Source: Numida meleagris
Lineage: Eukaryota > Chordata > Aves > Galliformes > Numididae
Direction: 5' to 3'
DNA: 64,000 nucleotides
Assembly (NCBI RefSeq): GCF_002078875.1
Contig: NC_034409.1
Location: 61,343,874 to 61,407,873 of the forward strand
The position numbers and the translations under genes were made by a program. Positions 11,140 to 23,158 of this stretch are shown here, one piece after another; positions within the stretch are counted from its first letter, which is position 1, and every line of letters starts with the position of its first letter. The notes under the pieces are model-generated. The model did not search any database and had not been told where the DNA came from. It saw only the letters and a list, made by a program, of their open reading frames with translations.

Positions 11140-14100
11140 CTAGAATGAATGAAAAGATGATGAAACCAAAGATAACGGTGCTACAGGAACAATCGGGACC
11201 GGCCCGCCCTTTTCCTACAGTGGTGGCCACTATAAAATTAAACTGTGAAGTATCTTTCATGTCAGTGCACGACTAGAAAATGGCGCTATGCCCTGTGCTC
11301 CGAGCTTATGTCTATGTGCTGTGGAGTGTGACTCAAATAGCCATAGTTAAGAAAAGACACTTTCCCCCTGCCCACCTTCTATTTTTGTGAGACGTCACCA
11401 GAAGAAAAGAGATTCCCAAATATGTATAACAGTGCTCTACTGAAAGGCATGGTGTACAACTCCTCATGGTGATGGACGTCTCATCTCTTGCACATTTTAA
11501 CTGTTGTCGTTTTCCTGCCATTCAAGCAAGGTTCGTACTGCTAAGCTCAGACTCGCACTTTTGTTATTCCAACCTCTTCACAACTTTTACCATCACATGC
11601 TGAAGAATTAATATAAATACCAATAATTTAACGCGCTGCTATCCATTATTCTTGGCTGACCTGCAAAGAACTCTTCTTCTATTGCCAGTTCCTGTTGTAC
11701 TACTGCTGGAGTGCTGTGTTTTACGGGAGGATTGGCTGTTGCTGGACAGAGATAACACAAGAAGAGATTAAAGTTTGAAATACAGAAGAACTCTTTTGTT
11801 CCAGAGCATGAGTCTGAAGCGATCATCACCAGTTGCTCCCAGGTACCCTCTTCCCACAGCTGCTCAGATTTTGGAAGCAGTATATAGAATGGTAAGATGC
11901 TGCTGATGACTAGTGAGAGCAATTGCAATGCCATAAACTCGCTTACCCCACCCCCAAGTTCCTGCTGACCACACATCTGTGCAGACTTCCCCACGAGTGA
12001 AGAGCAACCTAGCAGCAGCTAATGCAATGTCTACTTGCCTGCAGCCACCTCAATGAAGTGCTGCAGCCTCAGCTCTGATACAGCACGGTAATGGTACAGA
12101 TGGCAGTGGCTGCACTGCACGAAGCTTTAGCGTGGTTGGAAAGTTGCAGTTTTAACGATGTGTTTTTAGAGCTGGCATTCCTGCCACTTTAAGAGTGTAG
12201 GGACAGAAGTATGAGGATCCTCCTTTCTTTGGTCTCAAAGGAGCATGATAGCACAGTATGAAACAAAAGAAACTGATTGAGCTCCTGTACTGAGAGTAAC
12301 ACTTGTCTGCCAGCAGCTATCATTAACACTGCCAGCTCCTAATGCCCCATCTTACCCTGTTTGCTGCTGGGAGTAACTTCTGTAACCTGACGTCTCTTCT
12401 CCATCTGCTCGCGGAACTGCTGCTGTAGCTGCTTTTGTCGCAATTTCCGCTGGTAAGTGGCATCACACTCAATAGCTGGGGAATCGGTATTTCTGCCTCC
12501 CCCCCAAGGTAAGGACAAAGTTAAAACAGCAAGAAAATCCACTAATGTTGTATGGCATCTTCTAATTTGGGCCGTCCGCGTGTTTCAAAGGGGACAGTAA
12601 CTTCTAACATACCTGGAGCAGTTGGGCTGCTGCTGATCTTCTGTCGCTGCGGAAGCCGCTGTGTGAGTGGGCTTACAAGCTGGTGCCGTTTCACAGCGTT
12701 GTCTCCACGCCGGGTTCTGCCTTTCCAAACAGCCGTCGTACCTTGCTTTCTCTATTTCAGGCTCGTAGTCCCGTCTTTTAGTTTTCACCAAATCTAACTC
12801 AGGGGGCATCTGGTAAAGGGAAAAAGAAAACACATTCAGAAATTTCCTTCATCACCTTCATGAAATATGCACAGGTCTTTTCTATACGGTACTGTCAGAA
12901 AATCTAGTTAGTTTGCTCTAGGTAGAGAATTTTAGACACTGAAATGCATTTTAGTTTATCTAGTTTATCAATTTGTGTCAGTTCAGTAGCTGAGTTCTTT
13001 AGGGAAGGTATCTCGTGTCTCTTCATACCGTGCTTTCTGTGACTTTACAAATCTGTGGCAGGGCCATCAGTAAATAACCCTGACAAAGCAGAGATCTCTG
13101 TCATCTTTACTTGGTGAGGTGTCCCTTTGGATCTGTTCCTCCGACCTAGTTAGCTAGGCAGAGCCATATTAGAGCTCCAAGCTGACTAGCACAGTTGAGC
13201 AAATCCTGGTGCGACAAAGGCAACTTTCCTGTGGAACTCCATGGATCAGCAGTTGTGAAAGGCTCACTTCTTCCTCAATGTGCAAGGTAGGTTACTGCCT
13301 AGCAGCCTACTGCCCCCAGCTGGCACACATCAGGAGCTAACAAGATTAATGCTGACTCACAGCTGGGGCACCTTTAATGCTACCAAGACTGCTGTGTTAC
13401 ATCAAAGCACACTTGGTGATAGCTCAGAAAGAACAGGCTTACGGTGTTGTTGTTACTAGTGGAATGTGCAGTACAATTACTTGTCTATTTCTGGACCAGA
13501 GACCTCCAAAACAGACAGTTCTCCATGGTGCTCGTTAGCTCTGAATGTTCACTGTTTGGACCTAGTACTTCAGAGGGAAAAGCAACTGCACCTCTCCCTT
13601 GCACGGTGGAACCTAAAGGTAAGTAAGGAGCCTGAAAAGCAAGGCAAGAAGTAACATGGCTTATTACTGTTCAGTAAGAGAAAGAACTGTAGTGATGACA
13701 GGGAAAGTGTTCGAGTACACATCAGCTGCACAAACTAACTCTTCATACATTCAAGAGCCACCATTTGCTAAGTAATGGACTACCAAGCGTTTAAAACAAA
13801 TAAAGTGTAGACTTTCCTAAATGTATGCCCTCCAGCAGCCAAGACTAACATATCCTGCTCTCATTATTCAGCTGCAAATTTCAGGTACCAACGCATTTTG
13901 AAGCCAAGCAGAGGATGTTTGCAGGCCCTCTTGGATAGTCCTAATGTAGCAAAAGAACAAAATCCCATTACCTCTTTTGCTTTTCTGGGGGGAACTGGCA
14001 GCAGCAATAACCTTTTTGGGTTCAATCGAAAAGCTTAGATTCCTCCTTTCTGACATAGATGCATCTAGCATATTGCAGTGTTCTTTTGGGAAGGATTCAA

Positions 14101-17100
14101 GAGGCTTAACTGAAAGCTGATATCACCTCTTGAACTCAACTTTTCTTCAGAGCTCAGTACAAAAATGTTATAAAATAACTACTCAGTATCTATTCTAAAG
14201 GGAACAATGGACAGACCTGTGAGGGGTGAAATACAGGCACAATGTAAACCTTGTTACAATGACCAGGCTGAGTATAGTTGCTCTCTAGCTGGTGATGCCT
14301 AGGAGGGCTTTGCAGAGCTCGAAATCTGATCAGTAAAAGGACAAAGCAACTATCAGTGCACACACTGATATTGTTACTGTATGGATTTTGCTTATTCTTA
14401 AGCATAAGTTGTAACTACAACAGACAGCTTTGGGATGTGACCCACCTAGTATTGTTTCTAGGATATGCTGGGCTGTGCATATTAAACTTTATTGGAAGAA
14501 GTCTTTCTCATGGAACAACACCTTGTTTTCTGCCAGAGCTCCCTAAAATCTAGAGAACAGTCCTTCTTCCTGATGCCCAGTATGCCTAGCCTTGGCTTCT
14601 AGCTTCAGAGTCTTCAGAACTAAATGAAATGGACCTGATTTTGCAGAATGTACAGAATGTATAGAAAATAGTTTACACAGCTAATTTTCCTGGTATAGCA
14701 TTTAATCTATTATGAACACAGACATAACTGTACACATTGCTGGCACTGAACAGAAAGACTTAGCAGGACACCAAATGTCACATGGGATCTTGAGTAGAAT
14801 ACTGTTTCTTTGGCTGTTTCACCATAGTAAGCTTGCCTACTGCAAATAGTTAAACTCCAGGATAGCTGTGGTAAAGCGCTGGGGATGAGCTCAGTAAAGG
14901 CCAGCTTGTGCAAGCAAGCTAGCTGGCAAATGCCACAGGTCCGATAGCAGGAAATATTCGGGGCTCAGATGCATTTGTATCATTATTTACATTCCTTTTA
15001 ACATGAAGGACCAGAAACAATCAACATCTAGCAGTTCCTGCTCTGAAAGACCATGTACTGTACCTGACGTGGAAGCTTATTAACTGCTTGTAGGTAGTCT
15101 TTGTCTAGGATGCAGTTCCCAAGAGCATTCCCAAAGCACCTGAGAAACAAAGAGAGCTCACTGTGACTGAAAATAACAATTCCCAATTTCCTTCTGAGAA
15201 TGTGCAAGTGCTGATCTTCACTTACTTGAGTGCCCTCTTCAGTCCATCTGTCACTGCCTCCTTTCTTGCCTTTTCTAAGGACAAGGCCTTGGACTTCAAG
15301 CCTTCGCTGACTCCATAGCCTACATCCTCATGGTATGAACCATCCTGCAGTAAGATTTTAAATGCATTAAGTATAAGGGAGATTCTGCACATACATCATT
15401 CCTTGCTATGTGCTGTGCTTTCCTAAGCCTGCTTACTCGCTCTTAGCTGGATGTTTTGTAGCAAGGTCAGTGTTTTGGACACCACTATGCTCTCTGGTGT
15501 GGTGCATTACTCTTGAGAACTAGAGTCTGAGCTGTGAACGTTCATTCCCAGCTTTAAGCAATTGCTCAGCTACAGACAGAGCAAACAAAAAATCCACTTA
15601 CCTTAAGCTGGACTTTCACAAATGCACAGACCCCCACATAGAACCTGCCGTTGTTGAGATCAACAAAGTCTGAGGGAAAAAATGTAGCATTCTAAATAAC
15701 ACAGAAGACTTCTGATCCACATGCAGATCTTAATTCGCCTCCTTTGGATATTCATAAACCTGTAGCATAGTTGCTGAATGGACCCAAGACACTGCCACTG
15801 TATTTTCTACAAAATGGAGTATGATTTATAAAATATGACCTGTTGTCCAAGAATGATGACTTGGACGCATGCTCCGGGTATGCTACCTCTTCTGCTTATT
15901 GGTGTCTAGGTCTGCCAAACACTTGCACTCCGGTATTATGTGTATAAACATATATCAAATATATATTTTTATATATATTTTTTCTTATATATGAAAGAAG
16001 TTAGAGTTCTGTTTCAGCTGGAAGTAAGGATTTAAAGTATCAGTTTATAAAAACAACAATGGAAAAGAACCTTAGTTGTCTATAAAAGCAATTTATTTCG
16101 TATTATCTATTAGAAGTCTCTGATGTGGGAAAAGTTGCACAAGGCTTTATCCATGACTCTCATTCCAGAACCTCTAAACTAGCATTGGCAGTCTTCTAAG
16201 TCTGATAGAAACATGACAGGTAGCTGACACGAAGTGCTTTGAAGTTCAAGAAACTGCACAACGGTGTCCAAAAGTTCTGTCCTCATCTGGTCCACTTGTT
16301 GAACAGTTTTGTAAAGCTTCCAGGTGTGTAATTCTTTTTCAACTCAGGAATTAAAAAAAACCCAGTATAATAATCCTCTGTTTCTGAACTGCTAAAACAC
16401 AACTTTTCACAGGATTATTTGAGAGACTTTTCCTTCAAGCCTTCACAGTGAAAAATGTGGACAGACTTTTTTTATGCCAATCAGATACTTACCAACATTC
16501 TGTTGAGTGACTGAATGAGCCCAGCCATTGAAGCCAAACATCTCATTGGCCAGACTGATTACCTTGTGACCCTCAATGTAACAGACCTGAAAAGACAAAC
16601 ACGCATATATGTATAAACGCATATGCACTCTTTATTTAAAGAAAAATTACATAGATCATCTAACTCTGAGGAAACCTGGCTAAATTCAAGATAAAATGAA
16701 TGATGATGCAGATTTAGGTTCACCTTCTTCTTGCAACTGCGATGGGGAGAACTGGAACAAATATGCTGGAATTAAGGAGAGCAGAGCTAGCCGGCACTAA
16801 AGAGATAAAACTGCAGCTAGTGTCACATAATGATTCATATACTCCAGTTCTGGAAAAAAAAAAAAGGAAAACATCTCAATGTTCCACAAGTAGGATGACT
16901 GAAAAGTTAAGTGGCTTTTCCATAAGAATGAAAGGACTTTGCGGCTAAGTTATAGCCAGAATATATGCTAGCCTAATTTTCCTTTCATATTTGCTGATTA
17001 CACTTCAGTGGGAAATTTTCAAAAATAAGGATTATTATTATTACTATTATTATTTTTAATAATAATTCTTCTGGAAAAAAAAATGCAAGTTGAAACATCT

Positions 17101-19654
17101 GTGTGTTTATTCATACCTTTTGTCCTCCTCCAGCTTGCCGACTGCTGATATATTCCGGCCCCAGTTTCTGACGAAGAGCATGCTGGATGGCTTGATATTC
17201 ATTTGCTGTATATTGATACTTGATGGAAACAAAGTAAGACAAAGTTTCTCACTCTCTCCGTATTTGCTAACTCTCTTCTCCTAATATTACTTCATAATCC
17301 CATTTTCCCTGTCATTTCAAGGGATATACGGTCCATTTCTATAATCAGGATGTAACTAACAAAGACAGACCTTGAGGCATATGTAGATATTTGTGCATTA
17401 TGTTGTTTTTTTCCCTGCTCTTGAGGTCATATCTATACAGATCATCTTGAGAGTGATCACATGGCATGTGCAAGACAACCAGGCTATCAGGCCCAGCAAG
17501 CGTGAGTTCATGAAAGGCAGGTCCTGCCTGACCAACCTGATCTCCTTCTGTGATCGAGTGACCTGCTTGGTGGATGAGGGAAAGGCTGTTGCTGAAGTCT
17601 AGGTTGACTATGTCAAAGGATGAGGTCACCCATAGTATTCTCCTGGAGGAGCTGGCAGACCGTGGCTTGGACAGATACAATTTTGCTGGCTGAAAAACTG
17701 GATAGCCAGGGCCAGAGAGTAGTGGCGAATAGAGTTAAATCCAGCTGGTGACTTGTTCATCCTCTTTAATATCTTTATTGATGATTTGGATGAAGGAACT
17801 GAGTGCACCCTCAGTAAGTTTGCAGATGACACCAAGTTAGGGAGAAGCGTCAATCTACCTGAGGTTTGGAAAGCCCTACAGAGGGATCTGGACAGGTTGG
17901 ATCAATGGGCTGAGGCCAGTGGAATGAAGTTCAATAAGACCAAGTGTCGAGGCCTGCACTTCAGTCACAACAACCCCGTGCAATGCTACAGGCCTGGGGC
18001 AGAGTGGCTGGAAAACTGCATGGAGGAAAAGGATCTGGGGTTGTTGGTTGACACTCAGCTGAACACAAGCCAGCAGTGTGACCAGGTGGCCAAGAAGGCC
18101 AATGGCATCCTGGCTTGCATTAGAAATAGCGTAGCCAGCAGGAGCAGGGAAGTAAGCAATTGTCCCACTGTACTCAGCAGTGGTGAGGACACACCTCGTG
18201 TGCTGTGTTCATTTTGGGCCCCTCACTACAAGAAAGACACTGAGGCACTGGAGTATGTCTAGAGAAGGGCAGCAAAGCTGGGAAGGGTCTGGAGCACAAG
18301 TCTTATGGGGAGAAGCTGAAGAAACTGGGATTGTTCAGTCTGGAGAAGAGGAGGCTCAGAGGGGACCTTATCGCTCTCTAACACAACCTGAAAGGAGCTT
18401 GTAGCAAGGTGGGTGTCAGCCTCTTCTTCCAGGTAACTAGCAACAGGATGAGAGGGAATGGCATCAGGTTGCGCCAGGGGCAGTTCAGATTGGGTATTGG
18501 GAAGAATTTCTTCTCAGAAAGAATGGTGATGCATTGGCACTAGCTGCCCAGGGAGGTGGTAGAGTCACCATCCCTGGAAGTGGAAAGGAAAGCATAGATG
18601 TAGTACTTAGGGACATGGTTTAGTGGGTGATTGGTGGACAGTTGGACTAGATCATCTTAGAGGTCTTTTCCAACTGATACTATGCTATGAAATACTGATT
18701 ATTATGCTTTAGCAAATGTTTTCCATTTCTCATAACCGTCACTTACATTAAAAGAAGTTAAATGATACGGGTCTGTTAGTATCCTATTGAAATATTAATA
18801 CAATCGTAATCCTAGTCAAGGCTGCCAGGAACACACATACAGATTTATATCTTATCTCTCAAAACTAAAATACGATATTTCACAAGAAAAGTCTTTAAAA
18901 ACTCAAACAAAACCAAAGGTTAACGTTATTCTATCACCATGTTCCATCAGGACAACAGCTTGGGTGATCAATCAAAGTAGAAAATTATTGAGGAGTGTTC
19001 AGCATATTCCCCTACTGCAGGGAAGGTCCTTTGGATAACTCCAGCATCGCTGGTATCATTAGGAAGCCTAGTGTTGTAACTCATGCTGCATGTCTTAGTA
19101 GAAATACAGTTTACACTCTGCAAAGGTTAGAGAGGCCTAAGAATCTGCATGTTTAAGGATTCAAGCACTAAGAATCTTGTGGTGCTATGCTCTCATGTGT
19201 GGATAGAACAAGGATTTCACCCACTATATCATCATGTTCTAGAGTCTGCCAAACATCTCACATTTATCTTTGGTTCTATTTAAACGTAAAGGAATAACTT
19301 CCTTTTTCTGGAGCTAGAAGCAAGCCTGTACAATGCAAGCCTGTACAATGCAAGCCTGTAACCAAAGATGTAATGAAAAAGGGAGAATGCACATGCACAG
19401 CTATAAGGGAGGAAAATGTAATGTATGTATGTTCAGGTACAGAATAGTTTGTGTAGTGGAAATGACACTAACCTAACTGTATCCAACTTTAAAATGAGCA
19501 AATATGCAGAGCAGATTTCCAGTAGTGCAAGAACAGAACTTCTGTTTCTCAGGCAAAGGGAACTGACCTGTCCGAAGCAAGCAACTGAATTGCTGCTGCT
19601 GGTACTGTTGCTGCTGACATGGCTTTCACCATCCTTCCCTTGACTTGCAGGCAT
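10874..19654 (-). CDS. RAD52: RAD52, complete spliced coding region (10 coding exons, 408 aa)
   Basis: RAD52 is the nuclear ring-forming protein that anneals RPA-coated single strands and supports homologous recombination and break repair. Coding segments in order are 19654-19568, 17218-17117, 16586-16493, 15669-15602, 15344-15226, 15139-15064, 12809-12613, 12492-12356, 11741-11661 and 11139-10874. They have GT donors and AG acceptors, join in frame, and total 1227 nt (408 codons plus stop). Residues 30-182 form the conserved annealing domain. Residues matching human R55, Y65, K133, K152 and R153 are present (R56, Y66, K134, K153, R154); human R156 is K157 and R173 is Q174. A basic/Gln-rich segment ([18 protein letters not shown]) matches the human RPA-binding part. 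The C-terminal third aligns weakly with human around RNRTPH and stops without the human KKRKYDPS tail. CR1 and simple repeats lie only in introns. Confidence 0.95.
11661..11741 (-). CDS. RAD52: RAD52 short 81-nt exon
   Basis: Encodes [20 protein letters not shown], then [14 protein letters not shown] and EEFFA line up with human PPVTHSTP and KDFLAG, at the start of the region linked to RAD51 binding in human RAD52. The acceptor is tctctgtccag and the donor is gtcagc; both edges are split codons consistent with the neighbours. Confidence 0.9.
12356..12492 (-). CDS. RAD52: RAD52 exon with RPA-binding-type basic segment
   Basis: Encodes [20 protein letters not shown], then [15 protein letters not shown] and [10 protein letters not shown]. 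The [15 protein letters not shown] core is nearly identical to the human RPA-interacting part. The acceptor is ggaggcag after a C/T tract interrupted by G. The exon ends CAGG|gtaaga, leaving G for the next split codon. Confidence 0.93.
12613..12809 (-). CDS. RAD52: RAD52 exon, residues 183-247 plus split codon
   Basis: Starts [20 protein letters not shown] after acceptor ctttaccag, matching human LPLEVDLTKAKRQDLEP in position. It continues through EKARYDGC into a variable, probably disordered linker ending QQQPNCS. It is 197 nt with donor gtatgt. The preceding intron (12810-15063) is the largest of the 3' half. Confidence 0.93.
12810..15063 (-). other. RAD52: RAD52 intron (2.25 kb)
   Basis: AT-rich intronic sequence between the exons encoding residues 158-182 and 183-247. 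No dispersed repeat is recognised, and no open frame with domain-like content is found on either strand. Confidence 0.8.
15064..15139 (-). CDS. RAD52: RAD52 exon, residues 158-182
   Basis: Encodes [20 protein letters not shown], then KLPRQ, the end of the annealing domain. Where human has KSFGNALGN-type sequence this has Cys158, and human Arg173 is replaced by Gln174. The donor is gtacag. Confidence 0.96.
15226..15344 (-). CDS. RAD52: RAD52 exon, residues 118-156 plus split codon
   Basis: Encodes [20 protein letters not shown], then [19 protein letters not shown]. It carries Lys134 (human K133) and Lys153/Arg154 (human K152/R153), basic residues of the ssDNA-binding groove. The donor is gtaagt; Lys157 is split AA|G. 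Confidence 0.97.
15602..15669 (-). CDS. RAD52: RAD52 exon, residues 95-117
   Basis: A 68-nt exon encoding [20 protein letters not shown] and QLK, including the split Asp codon. It has acceptor ttttttccctcag and donor gtaagt, and is a core beta-sheet part of the ring domain. Confidence 0.97.
15670..16492 (-). other. RAD52: RAD52 intron (0.8 kb)
   Basis: Contains an AT-rich low-complexity patch (tatata/tttt runs, about 15945-15992) and otherwise nothing recognisable. Confidence 0.8.
16493..16586 (-). CDS. RAD52: RAD52 exon, residues 64-94 plus split codon
   Basis: Encodes [18 protein letters not shown], then [13 protein letters not shown], a nearly invariant block of the RAD52 annealing domain including Tyr66 (human Tyr65). 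It has acceptor tcttttcag and donor gtaagt; the final G is the first base of Asp95. Confidence 0.97.
16587..17116 (-). other. RAD52: RAD52 intron (0.5 kb)
   Basis: Short intron. It has an A-run at 16854-16864 and an imperfect ATT repeat at 17030-17066. Nothing coding is seen. Confidence 0.8.
17117..17218 (-). CDS. RAD52: RAD52 exon, residues 30-63
   Basis: Encodes [17 protein letters not shown], then [16 protein letters not shown], the start of the conserved ring/annealing domain. It is 102 nt in phase 0/0 and ends in a gtatga donor. Arg56 corresponds to DNA-binding Arg55 of human RAD52. The acceptor (ctttgtttccatcaag) has a weak pyrimidine tract, but the flanking protein match fixes it. Confidence 0.95.
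17436..18692 (+). mobile_element. CR1 LINE, 3' part with decayed reverse transcriptase
   Basis: A 1.26-kb CR1 copy in a RAD52 intron, antisense to RAD52. In the plus direction it shows ORF2-like codons for [20 protein letters not shown] and then a frameshifted stretch. An open frame at 17753-18262 (169 codons) follows, with [20 protein letters not shown] and the RT active-site motif FADDTKLG. The C-terminal ORF2 tail and the 3' UTR (ggtcttttccaactgatact, then atgctatga) come next. Stops and frameshifts mean no functional ORF2; the endonuclease half is missing. Confidence 0.93.
19321..19361. repeat. 15-bp tandem repeat, about 2.7 copies
   Basis: The unit caagcctgtacaatg is repeated exactly at 19321-19335 and 19336-19350, with a 10-base partial third copy. 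It lies in the RAD52 intron about 200 bases beyond (3' of) the start-codon exon. Confidence 0.95.
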
Positions 19655-19656
19655 CT
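19568..19656 (-). CDS. RAD52: RAD52 exon with start codon (residues 1-29)
   Basis: Read on the minus strand, the acceptor cttcag is followed by two bases and then ATG (19654-19652), giving [10 protein letters not shown] and ending in VACFGQ before gtcagt. The human start exon also ends in CFGQ and codes 28 residues, which supports this start. The N-terminus is Ser-rich ([10 protein letters not shown]) and probably disordered. Confidence 0.88.
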
Positions 19657-21121
19657 CTGAAGACGAAAGAAAATACAATCATTGAAAATAAGGGAAAATA
19701 CATCAGAAAAGTCCACTGCACACTAAGTATAACAATATACTGCAATATATTAGAAATTACAGTAATATACTTCTCACTCTGCGAAACTGCTGCAGAACCA
19801 ATTGGAAATTTGTTTTCTGATGTTGTTTCATAACAATTAAAACTCTACTGCATAGGCAGAAATGGCTAGCTTCATTCTAAAAGCAGAGGCACTGTTCTGC
19901 TCTTGTATAAGACCAGAGACTAGAACAACAACAAAAAAATGTTGTGAGTCATTATTCTAAATATTAAACTGGTAACAATGATATATTTTTATTCGTTTTA
20001 GATAAACGTGAATGCATTGTACCATTCTAGGTAAGAAAAAAAAAAACTTCAGTCTTTCAGATTCTCCAGCACTGTCTTCCTACATCACCTTCAAAATCCA
20101 TTAATACTTGGATAAAAAGCAGAAGGAAATTTCTAAAATTGTGCTTGTCTATAACCTGACGTGTCAATCTTCATTTTAGATTATTATTTTGACTATAATC
20201 GTTGACTGCCTTGGGTTATGATGGCATCACACAAACCACGCAGAGCTAGAAAACATACAGAACCTCTAAGAATTTTAAGAAGTTGTGCCAGTAATTCAGT
20301 AGATGGCACCCTTTTCCAAGTCAGTACCCAACAAGTACCCAATGGTAACTGCACTACCACTCCACTGTGCTGCTGGAGAAGTGGTTGTCATCTTGAGAGC
20401 CTATACAAGAGGAGCACAAAGGAGCTGCAGCAGTACATCTACAGAAGGCCACAGAGGCAATCTTTTACTGTATTTGCACAAATACTGAGGGCAACTGGTT
20501 TTAGTCCATCAGTCTCTACGTCTTCTGTATACAATACAAATATAAGGCAAGTCAACGCACAATGTGTGTCAATGAGACAGCTGGGGATATTAAAACAGAT
20601 GCAGAAAGTTTAAAATCCTCCAGATAGTGATAGGTGACAGCCAGGAGGAGCCTGGCTAGTATTACTTTTTGCTGCTGTATTTCATGTTCAGATTTTTTGA
20701 AAGGAGTTTTTCTAGTCTCTGAACAAGGAAGCCAAAGTATTACTAAGAACTCGCTAAAACTTCTCAGAAAAGAGATACTAGCTGTATCCTTGGCAAGTAC
20801 AAACACTGATAATTATGCTAGGTGTAGCTGGAATTCTCTTTTTGGTTGGCAATCATTATTTACCTTCTGTCCAGAAGCTGTATAATTGCACAGATCTTGT
20901 ACGTTTGAATGTGTTTCAATCAAAAGTTAGCTGCAGTTTGTGGTAAATACATTTGGTTTTGGAAGAGAAGTTAATATTACTAAGAGATGTGCACATGATT
21001 TAAGAAAGTTATTGCCCTTTTTGAGCAAAGAGTCCTTTGTGTCCCGAGGGAAACACTTAGAGAGGAATAAAAAAATAGTATCTGTGGTGAGTGGTGGAGA
21101 GAATCTAAGTTTGAACAATAC

Positions 21122-21142
21122 TATATATATATATATATATAT
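21122..21142. repeat. (TA)n microsatellite
   Basis: Uninterrupted TA dinucleotides, about 10 units, in RAD52 intron 1. Confidence 0.95.
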
Positions 21143-22397
21143 TTTAACTCTGTGCAGCCTAAATCAGATCCTAATCAGTATAAAGCTCTTGGAGGGAAAA
21201 GGTGATACAAGAAACATGTGCATTTGCGCTGCTAGCAGTTTGCCAAGAATCTACACACACAGTAGGTGGGTGGTGTTCTGAAGGAAAACTGCTTTAACCA
21301 AAACCACTATGAAAGACTTGAAGTCTTTCAACCTTTTACAAGGTGTGCACCATTGTCAGTCTGCGTTCTATAAAGAAATACACTTTCAACGAAACTGACT
21401 AAAATATGGGTGTTGATTCTGAATGAGAACAAGGAAGTGCAGAATTCTGCTAAAAATAGCATCACATCGTACGGTTTTAATCCCATGGAGAGCTTTCACT
21501 GGAATCTCTCCACTAGAAAATTCTAGTAACGGGCAGATAAAACATGTCCATAGCCTGTATTTAAGTTATTATTAACTCTACAGCTTGTGTGAATGAGACA
21601 GATGAAGCTAGCTTAGTTTCAGTCCTTGCTTGCACCAACAGTTTGCTTCAGCGATGGATCTTGTTTAAACCAAACATTCTACTAGAACAACGTGATTTCT
21701 TTTTTCAGTTCATTAAAATGCAGCACAGGAAGGCCCTATGTCTGCAAGAAACTCTCAGAAAAACTCTCAAAATTAGTAGAGCAGGAGTCCTAAGGAAAAA
21801 AAAGTTAATTCTGCAAATGGAATTATAAATCTCCCTTAACACAGAACGAGGAGTTTGGGAAGGCAAGGCTTCCACTCCTCAGCAGAATACAGGTTCCTCA
21901 CTTGCTTTCTCCCCCTATGCTGTAACTCATATCAAACGTTAAACCATACAGGAGATTCAGGTGTTGCATGGTGCTGTGGAACATTACCTTGACAGACAAG
22001 AACAAGGCAAAGAATCTTAACTGCTTTTACTGCTACTGTACGACAATGTTTTTTTACATGTCAGTATCACAAAAGCTTAAAATTTGAACAAATTGGGTAT
22101 ACAATAAAAAAAAAAAGGCTGTTCTGGGGAACTGGGTACAAAACACCATTTTTCTGTAATATTGAATATAATATTGAATATTTATTTGTAAGGTGGTAGG
22201 GAACTGAGCAGGCGCTGAGAAAAATTTGTGTGCGCACAAATCACATGTTTGATGGTGGCCCTAGGTCACCTATTCTCTCATCAGTTGTTCACCCCACCCT
22301 TTGGAATGCTTTGCATAAGCACCACAACTTGAGAAACCCTGAGCTAAAAAGTGGCTTTGAAAAGAAATTTGTTGCAGAGTTACACGTTCTAGAAGAT

Positions 22398-22605
22398 ATC
22401 ATAGATTTATAGTATCACAGAAGGGCTTGGGTTAGAAGAGACCTCAAAGATCATCTAGTTTCACCCCCCACCATGGGCACGGCTGCCACCCAGCAGCTCA
22501 GGCTGCCCAGGGCCCCATCCAGCCTGGCCCTGAATGTCTCCAGGAATGGGGCACCCACAGCTTCTCTGGGCAGCCTGTGCCAGGGCCTCACTGCCCTCTG
22601 ACTTT
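22398..22605 (-). mobile_element. CR1 LINE 3'-end fragment
   Basis: The reverse complement of a CR1 3' terminus starts with tatcacagaagggcttgggt and 'agagacctcaaagatcatct'. It continues with 'ccaccatgggcacggctgcc' and 'gcagcctgtgccagggcctc'. The copy is 5'-truncated, about 200 bp, and in the sense orientation relative to RAD52. Confidence 0.9.
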
Positions 22606-22838
22606 GCACTTTCAGACTGCACTGTTCAAGCTCATCCTTCTCTACATAGCATGGTTCCTTCCCAGGGAAGCTTTATTTTGCTAAGCAAAAGCCTTTCAGT
22701 AAATGCAACTCCTCAAAGCCCACCAAGAGCAAACAGCCATGCACGTATAGCAGTGACTGGTCTACCAAGCACAACAAACAATGCTACCTATGTAACTTAA
22801 GGTTCATATCGCTCTAACACAAAAAATAGAGCAAACTT

Positions 22839-22840
<2 letters not shown>

Positions 22841-22869
<29 letters not shown>
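22841..22869. repeat. (TA)n microsatellite
   Basis: About 14 uninterrupted TA units, just left of the CpG island. A long open frame on the minus strand (22797-23585, 262 codons) runs through it and into the island, but reads as YIYIYI followed by Pro/Arg/Ala-rich low-complexity peptide, so it is not a gene. Confidence 0.95.
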
Positions 22870-22873
<4 letters not shown>

Positions 22874-23158
22874 TTATGTGGAGTGTTCTCTCCTCTGGGA
22901 ACGCTAAACTGTTTTGTAAGCTGAATAATTTGCTCTGCAAAAGTTGCTTTATCCAGCACGGACACGGAGTGCGCGCCCTGAAAGCGTAACGATCTGCATC
23001 AAGAAGAGTTACAACGTAATTCTTCGTGTTTTGACTTCTGCCGCCCCCGTGCAGGTCACAGATACCCGGCCGGGACCGCTGAGGGGAGAACCCCTCCCGC
23101 GCTCCCGCCAACGGCCGCCCCGCGCGCGGCCCCGACAGAGGGGCTGATGACGCCGTAC

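Larger units (their letters stand above)
19657..23158 (-). other. RAD52: RAD52 first intron
   Basis: Lies between the proposed non-coding exon 1 at the CpG island and the start-codon exon. It contains two TA microsatellites and a CR1 fragment (22398-22605). Open frames here (for example 20218-20613, 131 codons) have no recognisable product. Confidence 0.65.
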
